From the NCBI GenBank assembly GCA_947095585.1, contig OX352764.1:2093001-2157000 (forward strand): 64,000 nt of DNA, given 5' to 3'. The notes below the pieces were generated by a model. That model searched no databases. It had not been told where the DNA came from and saw only the letters and a program-made list of their open reading frames with translations. Source of the stretch: Nephrocerus scutellatus. Taxonomy: Eukaryota; Arthropoda; Insecta; Diptera; Pipunculidae. Below are positions 11,505 through 23,704 of this stretch, piece after piece. Position 1 is the first letter of the stretch; each line of letters begins with the position of its first letter. The translations under genes and the position numbers were made by a program.

Positions 11505-13215
11505 TCATCATCATCATATTCGGTTCTACAAACGGTGTCCGATCATGGCCTCCCGCAAAAAATCTCTCCACCGGTCCCGATTTCGAGCCGATGTCATCCA
11601 GTTTGGTATCTTTAAACTCTGGGCGTCCTGGTCTACCTTCCTATCCTTCCAGCATAGGCTTGGCCGGCCTCGCTGTAATGCTCCATAAATCTTACCGCAA
11701 AGGACTTTCCGAGCAGGATCATGCCAGCTAGGTGTCCTGCCCACCGGAGCCTACCGAGCTTAATTCTCTTCCCGATGTCGTTCACGCGGTAACGCTCGTA
11801 GATCTCGACATTATGGAGTCTCCGAAATCGTCCTTCCTTACGTACGGGGCCAACAATTCTCCGTATGACTTTTCTCTCGAAAGCGACTAAGAGATCAGAA
11901 TGCTTTTTGCTGAGCACCCAAGTCTCGGAAACATATGTAAGTACTGGTATGCCCATTGTCTTATATATCAGCAGCTTGGATGTTATAGTTAAGTTTCAGG
12001 ATTTGAAGGGTGTTGACAGACTATCGGATCAGTTGTTATTTTGTCTGCGATGATGCCACACTGGTATAGACTAATTATGACTTTAGCGTATGAGGCTATC
12101 CTGTCTTGAAGGATAGAGGAGAAAATCTTATAAGCGTCTTAAGTATGGGGCACAGGATGCCTCTTCGCCAGTCTTCTGGCATCACTTCTTCCTCCCATAC
12201 TTGCACTATTAGTTCCTCCTGTTTTAATCAGCTTCGCTGGAATATCATTAGATCCCGGGGCCTTATTTTTTCGAGCCGATTTATCGCTCATGTATGCTTG
12301 GTGGCGGCAGCTTAGTGTGGTCTTCGGTCATTGGTGGAGCCTCCAATTCCTCAGTTAGCTGGCTATTTAGCAAGTCATGTACGTGCTCTTCCCATCGCTC
12401 TATGATGCCTTTTTTGCGAAGGGCAGCCGTGTTGACTCGATGCAGATTCGCGGATGCTGTCTTTCTTGATGATGCAATCCGCACTCGGAGCACTACAGAA
12501 ACAAGTTAGTGGTCCGAGTCGACGTTGGCACTTCGGTACGTTCATACCGTCATCAGGTTCGGGTTGTGCGGCGGTCTATCAACACGTGGTCTATCTGGCT
12601 GCGAGTGGCTCCGTCAGGAGATACTCAGGTGACTTGGTGGATATTTTTACGCGCGCAAGCCTTGTACTCTCAACGACCAAATTATTGCTTGCTGCCATCT
12701 CTATGACTCGTTGTCCATTGTCATTAGTGTTCTCGTGTAAGCAATGGGTGCTAATGTACTGCCTGAATACTGGTTCCCTACCCCACATGCATATCCACCA
12801 GAATAATTTTTACGTCATACTGAGAACAGGCATGGAGTGTCCGTTCCAATGATTTAAAGAATTCTTCTTTTTCGTCATCTGGAGAATCCTCTGTAGGTGC
12901 ATGAGGCTTATGTTTTCAAATCCGCCCCAAACGCGAAGGGTGCATTGCCGTTCATTTATTGCTTTAAAGCCGATAACGGTGGGTTTCATCCTTTGGTCAC
13001 TAGAAACCCCACCCCGAGCGCATGATGCCTTTCATAACAGTTGTTGTCATATTCTAATTTTTGTAAGACATCATTCCCCGTCCACCACATCTCCTGAATT
13101 GCTGTTATGTCAGCATTATATTTGGACAGGGTATGGGCTAGCTGCAGGGCAGCTCGAGCTCTATACAGTGAGTGTCCGTTCCATGAGAAAATTCTTATCG
13201 ATATATGAGCTTTGG
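11505..13215 (-). mobile_element. Family B LINE (RTE-like), endonuclease to 3' end with RT core deleted
   Basis: Minus-strand copy. From 5' to 3' it shows the apurinic-type endonuclease start (about 13200-13080, frame reading YNADITAIQ), the rest of the endonuclease to about 12500, the linker (12493-12281), the RT N-terminus with AYKIFSSILQDRI (about 12090), then a jump near 12050 straight into the C-terminal part (11956-11526), with RFRRLHNVEIYERY and LGRLRWAGHLAG. The RT palm with the YADD motif is absent. The element ends near 11505 in ATGATGATG-type sequence, the same tail as at 28056 and 42070. Several stops and frameshifts are present. It is an internally deleted, dead copy. Confidence 0.85.
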
Positions 13216-13464
13216 ATTACGGTAGATTTATTTCCTTTGCCTAGTAAATGCTTCACTACTTTCCATTCTTCCTTGATATTTTCCCTGTAACGATGGAATT
13301 GGTTTTTTGAAATGCAGTTCCCGAGCTTCTGCAACCTATTTCATAGGCTAGTTTAAGTCTTAGTTTTTGTGGATATCGTTTGCATTTTTTAGCTAGGAAA
13401 TTTTTCCTACTTATTTGTTTAAGCAATTTTTGTGACATACATGCTTTCAGAAATTCTTGCGATA

Positions 13465-13745
13465 CCTCCTCATAACCCTTTTCTTAAACCACCTCAAACC
13501 ACTCCTTTAATAGCCCCTTCAATATCCTCTCAAAACCATCTTAAGACCTCTGCAAGAGCCCACTCAAAACTTTCCTCAAGACCCCTTTAATATCCTATTA
13601 AGATCACCTTAAAACCCCCTCAAGACCCCATTTAAGACCCTCTTAAAATCAATTTAAGATCCCATCAAGATCCCCTCAATACACCCAACAAGACCCCTAA
13701 CCCCTTAGGAATTGGTCAAGCACCCCTGAAGACCCGCTCCCGAAA
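13465..13745. repeat. Degenerate G-poor minisatellite (ctcaagacccc-type)
   Basis: About 280 bases made of imperfect short units such as cctcaaaacc, cttaagacct and cctcaagacccc, with a period near 10-12 bases. The plus strand is strongly G-poor. No reading frame is involved. It lies directly upstream of the minus-strand LINE and may be a decayed simple satellite. Confidence 0.7.
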
Positions 13746-13821
13746 AGTCCTACCCCAAAAACGCGTACGGGACTGTCAGGTAACAGCATTAGAATGAAAA
13801 AAGAAAAGAATGACGAAACCA

Positions 13822-13848
13822 AGAGAGAGAGAGAGAGAGAGAGAGAGA
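13822..13848. repeat. (AG)n microsatellite
   Basis: Perfect dinucleotide run of about 27 bases. Confidence 0.95.
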
Positions 13849-16800
13849 CACTAGCAAGTTAATAAGAATAATTCAAACGCTTATTTATAATGATATATTC
13901 CAGTGTTAACAGGGTGGGGGTTAAACACTCCGTCTGGTCCAAATGTAGAAAACAAATTTTCACTAAATGAGAAATTTCAATGAAAGATAAGATAACGATA
14001 ACGATAACGATATAGAGGCTCCGCATGTTGTATCAAATCCAATGAAGGGTTAATGACTAACGCCTGATGCAGATTGCCATACATTGCTGTCAATGCGCTG
14101 TCATCATGAGTAACGATATCGATCACTTGAAATTAATTGAAGCAACGCGAGAACAAATTCCATTAAAATTATTTGCACCCTGTGATTACTAAAAAATCAT
14201 TTTAGTTAAAAGGAAACAGAGGTGTGTTCCTCCAATTTTATAGACCCAAAAAAACTCGCTAAACTCCTCCATTGCAGTCAACGCGTAGTTGGAGACTTAA
14301 AAGTCGAACAAACCTTTGGCCAGCTTGCTTCCTATGGCCAAAATGCATACTATACGTGGACTATCGTACGTTATAGCGGAAGGAGATTTGCTAGGTACCT
14401 GAATTTTTCATTTGAATCCATTTTGTGGGTAAAAAAAATTAAGGCGGACCAACAAATCGATGAATAAATCTGCGCAAATGAATACACAAGACGAGGAGTA
14501 ACTAAAGGATCGAATATTCAAGGAACTCCTAATTATTAATCTTAATGATTGAAATAATACTTGGAATTATTGCTATGGCGCTATTGCCGCTCGCCCCATA
14601 GCGAAATTCGTTGCGAAATAATAATAATGAGGATACCAGCAGAGCTTCGTCCTTATAGCAGTGCACAATAATGACTTTGAAATATCCCGTTTCACGTCAC
14701 TGATAATTGCAAATATTTTCTGAAATTAATGAGGATTGTTTTTCTAACTGAGTAGAGCCGAACAGCCAACGTCAAGTATCTTATTTCATCCTCTCGTCAC
14801 TATAGTATCCTTGGAGAGTTACGAGTGTTAAAAAGCTGGAAGTAAAATGAAACAAAATAACGAAAATAGAACAGAAACTCAAAGTGCAATCTTTGCCCCG
14901 TGGCGCTGCGCGTGCGGATTGTTGATGATAATAACTGTCATCAGGACGAAGATGGCGATGATGATGACGACGACGACGACGACGACGTTGACGGCGTCTC
15001 TGCTACCCTCAAGGAATCCACTCAAAGACTTATAATAAAAATTTCGCGTGAATCTCAGAAAGTATTTGCAATTTCTAGCTCCGTTAAGTGCTTCTCTGTG
15101 CTGCTTCTAAAAAGGAAATGCAAAATAAGAAATGCGACTCTGAGCGCTCGTACGTGACCAAGTGGTGGAGAAGCATATGCAGCCGGAAGGTGATTTCAGT
15201 TCGTCTTCTTGTTGTGTACGTGCGTGGGTACGAGTATCATCATCGTCATCAGCAGCATCACATCTCACAAAGTGGGCACCCAATGGCGCAAACAAACAAA
15301 CAAACAAAGAAACGAAATGGCAGCCGCTAGCAACCGCACTTGAAGTGAAACAGAAATAGCCAGAAACGACGAGCCACTATCGTCACGTCACTAGAACATC
15401 AGCAGTCAGAGGCAAAAACAAGGACAGCCACTTTGAGGATGATTCTCTGTTTGTGGTTTGTATTTGTCCGCGGAGCAGGTGACTTGTAACTGCTGTACGT
15501 TTTCCAGCTATGCAGAAGCCATTCCCGCGACTGTCCTGATCGTCTGATAAGGAATATCTGATTCACATGTGTGTGGTTTGGAGCTCGCACAATCTAATGA
15601 GATGTGCTCCTAACTGCAACCGTTATCTTGGTACAAATACTGCGAACCTCTTAGCCTCTTTGGGAATCTTATTCATATACCTTATGGGCCTTGTGGGCAT
15701 AACTGTGCTGCATTGCAGTCTCGAAGCAATCAAAAATGACACCCGATTTAAAAGTTATGACGACGTTTAGGGCGGTGTCAGAGATGTGATTTTGTTGGAT
15801 GTGTACTTGATGGAAGCACAAAAAGCGATATAATTCACGTGCTGGCTCTTGAGCACGCACTCTCCATCTGCAGTGTAAATTCTCGCACATACTCGCAGTG
15901 CACTAAACAACAATTCCGAGAGGTGATATTTTGATATTACCTAAAAAGAAGTCCTTAGAGCTTTTCTCAAAAAGAAAAGAAATCCTGGTTTTCTTGTCAA
16001 CCCGGAGAGAAGGAGCTTTATTGTTAAATTTGGAGTCTTGGTATTTCTAGCCAAGTTGTAGGAAAAATGAGGCATCAGAAATATTTTTATCACTCTGTGA
16101 AGTTAGTGGTTTGCGCTGATTCATCCCTTTCTATATCTGTGACATTTTAAAAGGCCACCGATCTCGTTCGTCGTTGCCGCTTCATCAATTCCTTTTTATC
16201 TCTTTTATGTGGAAAAAGTCAAATAAAGGGAATAAAAAATGGCATACATACATAAAGGACAGGATACTGACCGCCAACAAATTGCCGTCTGCTCCCACTA
16301 CGTGTTCTAGCATCATTTGTCGAGACAGTCGATGCTTTGAAGAAACTTTAGCGTTCCTAGCAGCTGCGGGGGCACAACGAGTAACAACCACACAAGACAA
16401 ACTTCGTTTCCACGTAATTGCGAGATTTTCAATCATTTTTCGTCCACACAGTCACACGACAGTGACATGTCATGGCGCGGATGGAGTTGAGTGCGACAAC
16501 CAGCAATTGGAAGAAAGTTCGGAAATTGACGTCAAAAACTTTGGTCATTCGGCATCGCAAATTGATTGTTCTGTTCATGTGTGTCTATGTGTTTTGGATG
16601 GATATCAAATTCCAATGATGTCTGATCGTCTGATGGATGCTGTGTTTACTCGTAACTGCATACAATGGATCTCGTTCAAATAGTGTTTAGTTTAGAAAAA
16701 GTAGTAAGGCAAAATTCTTAACGATGGGTCGGATGGTAGTGCAATACCTGAACTTTCAGCAGAGAAAAAAACCGATGCCAATAGCCGTTATATCTATTGG

Positions 16801-16984
16801 TTCAAGTGAAACATCCTACATAAGTACGTACAAGATCCGAATATTTTCCAGAGACCACTTCACTCCAACAGCATGTAACGCTCCTTTGGCCAGGGTTACT
16901 CTTGTCGGTTAATCCAGTGGTACTTACAAAAAAATAAAAAAAATAAAGAACACGATCTTCTGTTTATTTATTATTTTTCATTTA
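13849..16984. other. No gene recognised; intergenic DNA with microsatellites
   Basis: A (GATAAC)n stretch lies at about 13990-14009 and a GATGAC trinucleotide run at 14951-14987. The run makes frames with poly-Asp or poly-Thr that are artefacts of the repeat. The longest open frame, 16174-16683 (+, 169 codons), lacks any domain I recognise and overlaps an open frame on the other strand, so I treat it as chance. Confidence 0.5.
14951..14987. repeat. (GAT/GAC)n trinucleotide repeat
   Basis: Trinucleotide run, mainly GAC, which translates to poly-Asp in one frame and poly-Thr in another. No evidence that it is coding. Confidence 0.9.
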
Positions 16985-17165
16985 ATTTCATTTTTAAATT
17001 CTCTATATTAACTTTGCGTGCCCATGGCTGGCTAGCTGGCGGGCAGGCACAGCAAATCTTGTGATACATTTTTAACCCGCTTCCTAAAGCCCGTTTTTTT
17101 TCAAAATTTGCACACATGTGTATCTCCCATGACAACACTATCTATTAAAATTTGGGGCCCCTCGG
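16985..17165. repeat. Interspersed repeat Y, copy 1
   Basis: Shares an ordered series of blocks with 46990-47175: actttgcgtg, a ggctggct run, aatcttgtgat, atttttaac, and a caaatttg block followed by acacatg. The end (ctattaaaatttgggg, about 17142) also matches 32940-32955. No open frame is conserved, so it may be the untranslated part of an element or a non-autonomous repeat. Family unknown. Confidence 0.65.
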
Positions 17166-17178
17166 ACCTTTTAAAACA

Positions 17179-17206
<28 letters not shown>
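17179..17206. repeat. Poly(T) tract
   Basis: A run of 28 T residues, interpretable as the poly(A) tail of a minus-strand retroposed sequence or as simple-sequence expansion. Confidence 0.95.
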
Positions 17207-17212
<6 letters not shown>

Positions 17213-17629
17213 CTTTCTTTAGTTTTAAAAAAAAAATTGAAAAGCAATTATTTTTTTGAACGCGCCACACGCGTCACACACGCCTCACGCCACACGTGCC
17301 ACACCCATTAAAATTGTTTTATTTGTTTACCCCTATGAATGAAAAAATTACGCTATCGCGAGCCGAGCGTTAAAACAATTCCTATTCTTCGCAATCATTC
17401 TTCTTCTTATATTTGTTGATCCTCCTTTAACCCAGGACTTCTTATCGTTTTTCTTGACGGCTTGAGTACACTTGCCTTTAAGTTTAATAAAAATTGAGAG
17501 TTTACTGTATTGGAAACAGTAAAACTTCGGTTTGTTATTCAGTTCTCACTGATAAGCCATCGGATACTTCGAGTATCTCCGCTCCGCTACACACCATGCG
17601 CCTAACATAAAACATGACTGGATATAAAC

Positions 17630-17690
17630 AATTGGTACCTTTGTTGTGCACAGCATTGTAGTCGCTCACAGGTTCGATTCACCACCATAA
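17630..17690 (+). repeat. Possible tRNA-derived head (B box)
   Basis: GGTTCGATTC at 17671-17680 fits a pol III B box and TAAACAATTGGTA at about 17625 is a weak A box. An A-rich run follows at 17706-17719. Probably another decayed SINE head. The A box is poor, so confidence is low. Confidence 0.35.
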
Positions 17691-17719
17691 GGAAAATATT
17701 TTTTCAAAAAAAAAAAAAT

Positions 17720-20700
17720 ATTTTCGGGTAAGTATCAAGCCTTACGGGTAATATCAGAACTCTCTAAAAAAGTATAATCCGGCAACTAAAATGCATAGTG
17801 GAATAAAATATTTTTTTTTTACTTCCTATATGCTTCACAATCGGTTATTGCAAAAACAGCATCATACTGCATGGGAAATTCAAATTATGCGTGGAGCTAT
17901 ACTGACTGAGAAATTTTATTTTTCAAGCGGCGACTTGGTCGGGGAATAGCTTTCCACCGTATTCTTACCGAGTAGATTATATATTTATTTTTGAAAAAGC
18001 TTTTGTAGTCAAATGGAATCCACCTACCTACCCACCTACCTAATACTTACCTACTACGAACATTCCGTTCACCGAATACTCTTTGTTTTCTTTATTAAGT
18101 TCTTTGCATGAATTCAGTTCGACCGAAATTCTCTCATCATTTTTGACTTTGGTAGTCAAGTGGCTTTAGAGTCATTTGTATACCGTGTCCATTTATCTAT
18201 ACCGAACACAGGACCATTCGAACACTAGCTACTTCGGGTACACCTCACGCTGCCCACTCTTCAATTCTTCCATTTTCGACCATTTGATAGATTGAATATT
18301 AGCTACGCGCATTTGCGAGGAAGTCATACCGACCTGACCTGGCATGCATATCTTATCTGAAGAATCAAATGAAATTGAAAAACAAAGAATAAATAAAGGA
18401 CAGGACTAATTGTAGTCCAGAAAATAACCTTTTAAATTATAGCATCACGGCAATAGGGACTTTGCGTCAGCCGAGCTTGTTACAAGCGTCTAATATACTT
18501 CTTTTGCTGTTTGCTTTTCTCTAAAAAAAAACCAACTTTATCCCACAGCAACTCTGACTTTCTACAAGCCGCGAAAAGTTTAACACAGAGCGGCATAACA
18601 GTTCTCGTTCTCTTCCTCTATCAAGCCTCATTCTTTGCTTGTGCTATTCGTTCTGTCCGATCCGTCCGCTCAGAATGCTTTTTAAGTTGACTCTTTGCCC
18701 TTTGTCATCCCCAAGTAGCTACTAATGTCATTAGTAAGCTTTTTCAATTGGTTGTTGGAGCGTGAATATTTCACTTCATTCCCTGTGCACATCAATCGTT
18801 GGCAGTAGTTGTTTCCTGAGTTACACGGTCGATTGGCAGACTTACCAAAATGACCTGCAATTGCATTTCACCTTTGTAATCGAAGGACTTGATGACTTGA
18901 TCATTTTAAAAGCTTTCTTTTGTTCAATTTTCGCCTTCCGAATTGGTTGTTGTTGTCTTTTTATTATTTGTACCACCCTGTCGAGTACACTTAGACGAAC
19001 TAAACGAGCGAGAAATGATAAAGAGTGTGCGTTTGTCACACATTACTCCGACCTGCGACAGATAATGCGTCAATTGCAATTTAATGTGGAAGAAGGATAT
19101 TATTTATTTGCCATCGAGAGCACTTAAAAAATTTTGTAGCGAATTCAAAATGGACTTAACACCGGAACTCCATTAATTTTGCTTTGGTCCTTTTACTATG
19201 GGAATTCCCCATACTGCGCTTTGCATAAATCTTTGTGGTTGGTCCTGGGTTTGGTTTTTATTTTGTGTGGATTTTTTTTTTGTATATGTCGCCTATCCGG
19301 ATGTTCTTTCGAGTGCGACACAAAACCATATGTCTTCCGACTTCCGAAGTGGTCAGTTCGGAAAAATATCCTTACGAAATGCGAAGTGCAAAGTGCGCCA
19401 AAATTGCACATCGTCCACAATGTCGTCGTCACGCAGTGCCAATGGACGGTGGACTTCCGAACTCGGCAGAGTATACACACTATCCTCGCACCATTATCTG
19501 GCAAAGTGACAAATCCTCATTTTACGCTTTTCTTTACGGAAGTAGCGGTCACTTTGGCTTTCCGATGTTGCAGTGAAAAATAGCGGCACACTGATGGCGT
19601 TGCTGTGGTGTGTGTCAAGTTGGAAAAATTAATCACCATAAAGAGGGTGTAACAACGCATTTTTTCGCTCTTCCAAATAGCGCTTTGTAAGGATGTTTTT
19701 AGATTACGCTTGTTTGACAAATGTCTGAAGCATATTATGGGGAGGATTGACATTGTTTTCTCATCCCTATCTTGGTCCATGGTCGTCCAGTCGACAGAGG
19801 TAATACTCAATATAATGTTACCTACCGATAGAATTGGCCACTGGACACCAGCAAGAGGACACTCATTTGCAAATGTCTCAACAACAGTGGCAATTACCTT
19901 GGACTTTCCAAATAAATTCACATTCACGTGAGTACGGCAACAAAAAGATGCCATACACCTCAATACAATGAACGACAATACTGAAGGGCAGGACAGGAAT
20001 AGGCTGTGGACAAATTCGTGTCCAACCAACTGGGTAATTAGAAATTATATCCAATAGCCTCTTGGCGGTGATTTTCGATTTCTGAAAATGCATTGGCATC
20101 CTGTTGCAAGGAGCTTGCTCATGCCCATCCGTCTGTGTGTGTGAGTGTTTATGATTCAGCAATTCCAATTACACGATCCATTACATAGCGCACAAGGCAA
20201 GATCCAACCATATTTTCATTACGAAACCAGAAAGGAGACAAAATGGATGCAGTACCGTCCGCCCAACACAAAGACATACGCTCATAAGTTAGCTTGATGG
20301 TTACATCTAAATGCGAGTGTAATAGAGATGCTGCACTCCTGACTTGATAACAAATGCCAATATCCCAAGGCGTGTACCGTCAACACACTAGCAGTAAACA
20401 CATTCAAGTTGTCCAGTTGTGTGTGAGCCGGGCGTTTAGGTACAAGCGATTAATGCAGTAACATACAGTAGTATCCTGTCCATTTTTGCTTCGCTATAGA
20501 GAGAGCGAGGCTAGCAATAGCTTGTGGCTCATAAAACCCGAAAAATATGACTCTGACTTCTTGTCCAGTACAATGGAAATAATTGCGAATAACGAGCGAT
20601 GATGCAGATGTGCAATGGCGGTTTCATTGGTGCATAATCTCCAAACAGTCGATGCAGGATCTGGCTTTGATTCATTTTGGAACTCAGTATTAGTAATTTA

Positions 20701-21089
20701 GGAGAATGTTTATAATTCCATTGATGTGTGTTGAAGCAACTTTCTGCCAAAAATTTGCATATCCTCAGATGAACAAGAGTAGTAAGCAAATGATAAGGGA
20801 ATGATATAAGGGCGTTTCTGAAATGCTGTAGCTCAAAAAACACACAAAAACACTTCAACAATTACTGAGTCCTGTAATTGTAATTGAAGCAAAATCTTTT
20901 CTTGTAAATAAACAAAAAATTCAAGGTACAGTGTCAGTCAGTCAGTTCACAGGCCACTTTCGATATACTCGTATATAACCTGTGTGGACATTCATAGAAG
21001 AAGTCTTCAAAAGTTTGCTTTGATCCGTTGTTAGAAAGGATTCTGAATTTTTGTATTGTAGTGGCACAGTTCTAAGTTTCTTGGCAAAT
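17720..21089. other. No gene supported; unassigned intergenic DNA
   Basis: An (ACCT)n stretch lies at 18021-18055. Between 18760 and 20170 both strands carry open frames of 70-170 codons (the longest is 19517-20029 on the minus strand). They overlap each other on opposite strands and have no recognisable domain, so I consider them chance frames in a less AT-rich stretch. Confidence 0.5.
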
Positions 21090-21650
21090 GAAGCATTGAT
21101 CAATTAGCTGATGAAATATATACCTATCTTAAAACTCATGGAACGCCAACACTAGTAAGAAGTTCGTGGGTAACAAGTGATTTGATGGCATATCTCAACG
21201 AACAGTGAAACCATTCTTTTTATCAATTTTGTGAAAGCAAATTCATTGCTCTTGATATTTCCAACTGTTTAACAAAATGCATGCTTATGAAGATTTTATA
21301 CTGCTTCATTAGATTAGAAGCTTTCGTTTTTTCTTTTGGGCCATTCAATTTTCAAATCTGAAATACGTCACAAAAATGCTGGCGTTCCACAGGGCTCTGT
21401 TTTGTCCCCAACACTCTTTCCCATTTTTATTAATAATATCTTGTCTGTGACTTATAATCCAACTCACTCCTTAACCGATGACAGCATTCTAAGCTTTTCA
21501 TGTAAGTTTGAGGAACGTCTTTCCACCTCTCTGTTAGAAGTCAAACAACTGCGTATGTTAAGCACGTTAAATTCTGACCTAGATAGCATAGTGACATTTT
21601 GAGAAGACAAAATGGAACTCAAACTCAATTCTATATTTTGTCATCATAGC
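21090..21650 (+). mobile_element. Family C LINE (jockey/CR1-like) RT fragment
   Basis: Decayed RT piece. The first part (21100-21330) is a mutated version of the 54760-54980 region (QLMKY, LMAYL and the following palm region are recognisable). From 21370 the frame reads NAGVPQGSVLSPTLF (RT motif B) and then TDDSILSF, where the usual (F/Y)ADD is altered to TDD. It goes on to LNSDLDSI at about 21570, a block also found at 33010 in another copy. Stops and frameshifts are present and the 5' and 3' ends are missing. Confidence 0.8.
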
Positions 21651-21654
21651 GATC

Positions 21655-21995
21655 GTGTGGCGCGTGTGATGGGTGGAAACTTTATTTTTTTCGACTTTTT
21701 TGAGGTCCTCCTGGACCACCTTCCACACGGCTTATAGAGCTGAAATTTTGTGAGTACCTAAGTCCAAAATGTCATTTTTTATATTTCGGTTATGACGCGT
21801 GTCGCATTTCACATGTAGCGCGTGTGATGGGTTGACATCGCGCCATTTTCTCGTTTTTTCATGTCTTTTTGAACCACCTTGCGCACGACCTTTAGAGCTG
21901 AAATTGAAATTTTGTAAGCGACTCAATGTCAGAAGCCAATTTTGATAACCCGCGTTTGACGAGTGTTGCGAGTCACATGTTGCGCGTGTGTTGCA
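21655..21995. repeat. Tandem repeat, two units of about 160 bp plus a partial third
   Basis: The marker gcgcgtgtg recurs at 21660, 21818 and 21982 (spacing 158 and 164). Other blocks recur in register: a ttttttcgact/tttctcgttttt stretch, gaccacctt/aaccacctt followed by cacacg/cgcacg, and tagagctgaaatt. The units have diverged substantially. The array directly follows a family C LINE fragment and could be a satellite remnant or a duplicated untranslated segment. Confidence 0.8.
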
Positions 21996-23704
21996 CGCTT
22001 CTCAAAAAGACGGTAAAACTTGAACTGGTGATCATTTTAACGCCGTTACAGGTAGCTGTTCATAAGTAATTTTTTGTTGCAATTCTAATATTCATTGATG
22101 TTGGAGAGTGTTTCTTTGTATCAATTCAGTTTTCAGGACAATATGGCATAATGCCTGAAATACAAAACCAATGTTGTGGTCTCAGTAAAATTAAACGTAG
22201 ATTGATGTGCTTCTTCTATTGTACTATTTTTTCTATTTGTCGTGCTTCAACGAAATCTAAAACAAAGCATTCTCGTTGGAATTTGTTGAAAATTGTTTAC
22301 ATATTCATGGAGTTTTTATTCCGGAAATTCATATAAATCAATTTTTAATAAACAATCAAGCATTTTGTATTTTGCCACTTCGCTGCAAGATATTCTCTCC
22401 TTGCAGGTTTGACATCCGGGTGGTTGTATTTCTTTTGTTTCTATGCAAAGTATCTATTCGCTTATATTATATGTAAACATTGGTAAAGCGATACGAAGCG
22501 TCTGCCGCATTTGGGCGTTTAATAAATAATTCGTCGCCAGCGTTCGCAATGTTCAGCTAGCATGGCACGCGTGTAGAAATTGGATAAAAACAACACCAAA
22601 CGACGATGATAAGTTGATTTCAAGGATACGGGTCAGGTAATTCAAACCAAAACCAAATGATTCTCATTTTTTTGCTTAGCGCAGCCACTCGTACACTTAC
22701 TTTCCTATCGCACCACAAAACGATAAATTATCCTGGCAGTCAATGATTCGTCGTTGTATTGCATCCGGGTGCGGGTAAGTTCATCCATCTTCGGCCCGCT
22801 TCTTAAGACAATTAATTTATTGTAATAAAAGAGAGAGTTTTTTGTACATCGTTGGACCGGCCAAAGTCAAAAGGGATGACGATGACGCACTGAAAAAGTT
22901 CGTTTTTGTTCAAGTCATTGTGATGGGAAATACGAGTACATGTGACGTAGCGCACGCTGACTCGCAGTTTGTGAAGAGTTTCCAATTCACCCGGATGGCT
23001 ACGTAAAGTGAGACGTAACATGGTGCAATATAATTTCTTAAAATTAAATTAAATCCCTGATTTTGATGTTAAGGCTAAGACGAGTTTCGCTACAGAGATT
23101 TTCGAAAAAGATTTTTGATTTTGATAACTAAATGGTGACATACTTACATATTCTTCAAAGAAAGATTTTATCGCAGCGGGAAAGACTCCATTTGATGGTC
23201 AATGTCACAGACTTCCTCCAACGGGAGTTGAAGGGAAACTCGCTCACGATTGAAATTTGCGTTATAAGAAGACTGTCCAGAAACTGTTGAGGCGAGCGAC
23301 CGAAAACACTAGTTGATCTCTAGGCAGACATTTTGACAAACAAACAAAAAATTTACTGAAAATCTCCTTCTTTTATTTTCCTCAATAATAGAGAGGGGGT
23401 ATACCTATTGATTTGTTGGCAATATAACTTCGTATTTACGTCTATTTAACCCTTAACTACTACAGTATATAAAAGTTTTACAAATACTGCTGGAGGTCTG
23501 AACCGATCGTTTTGATAAAAATAAAATGATCATGGTCCCACCTTTTACGAATATCTGCGAGGTTGCTGTATTTATATCAAAATAAATATCAAGACAGTCT
23601 CCAGAGGCTTATTATCTTTTCTTTTATTCTTTTCGAACCATTTAGCAAATACCAAAAGATGCTAGTATGATCTCCAACTTGGTAACATGTTCCACATATA
23701 TATT
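21996..23704. other. No gene or known repeat recognised
   Basis: AT-rich sequence with only short frames. Nothing here resembles the transposons elsewhere in the window. Confidence 0.5.

Noticed and set aside
14900..15157. Frame with an Asp-rich run
   Set aside because: Produced by a (GAC)n microsatellite. The flanking codons do not look coding.
16174..16683. 169-codon open frame on the plus strand
   Set aside because: Its sequence looks random, it overlaps an 83-codon frame on the minus strand and contains no known motif.
19179..20029. Several open frames of 100-170 codons on both strands
   Set aside because: They overlap in five frames at once, have no recognisable domain, no promoter or splice context, and odd composition. 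Likely chance openness in a less AT-rich stretch.
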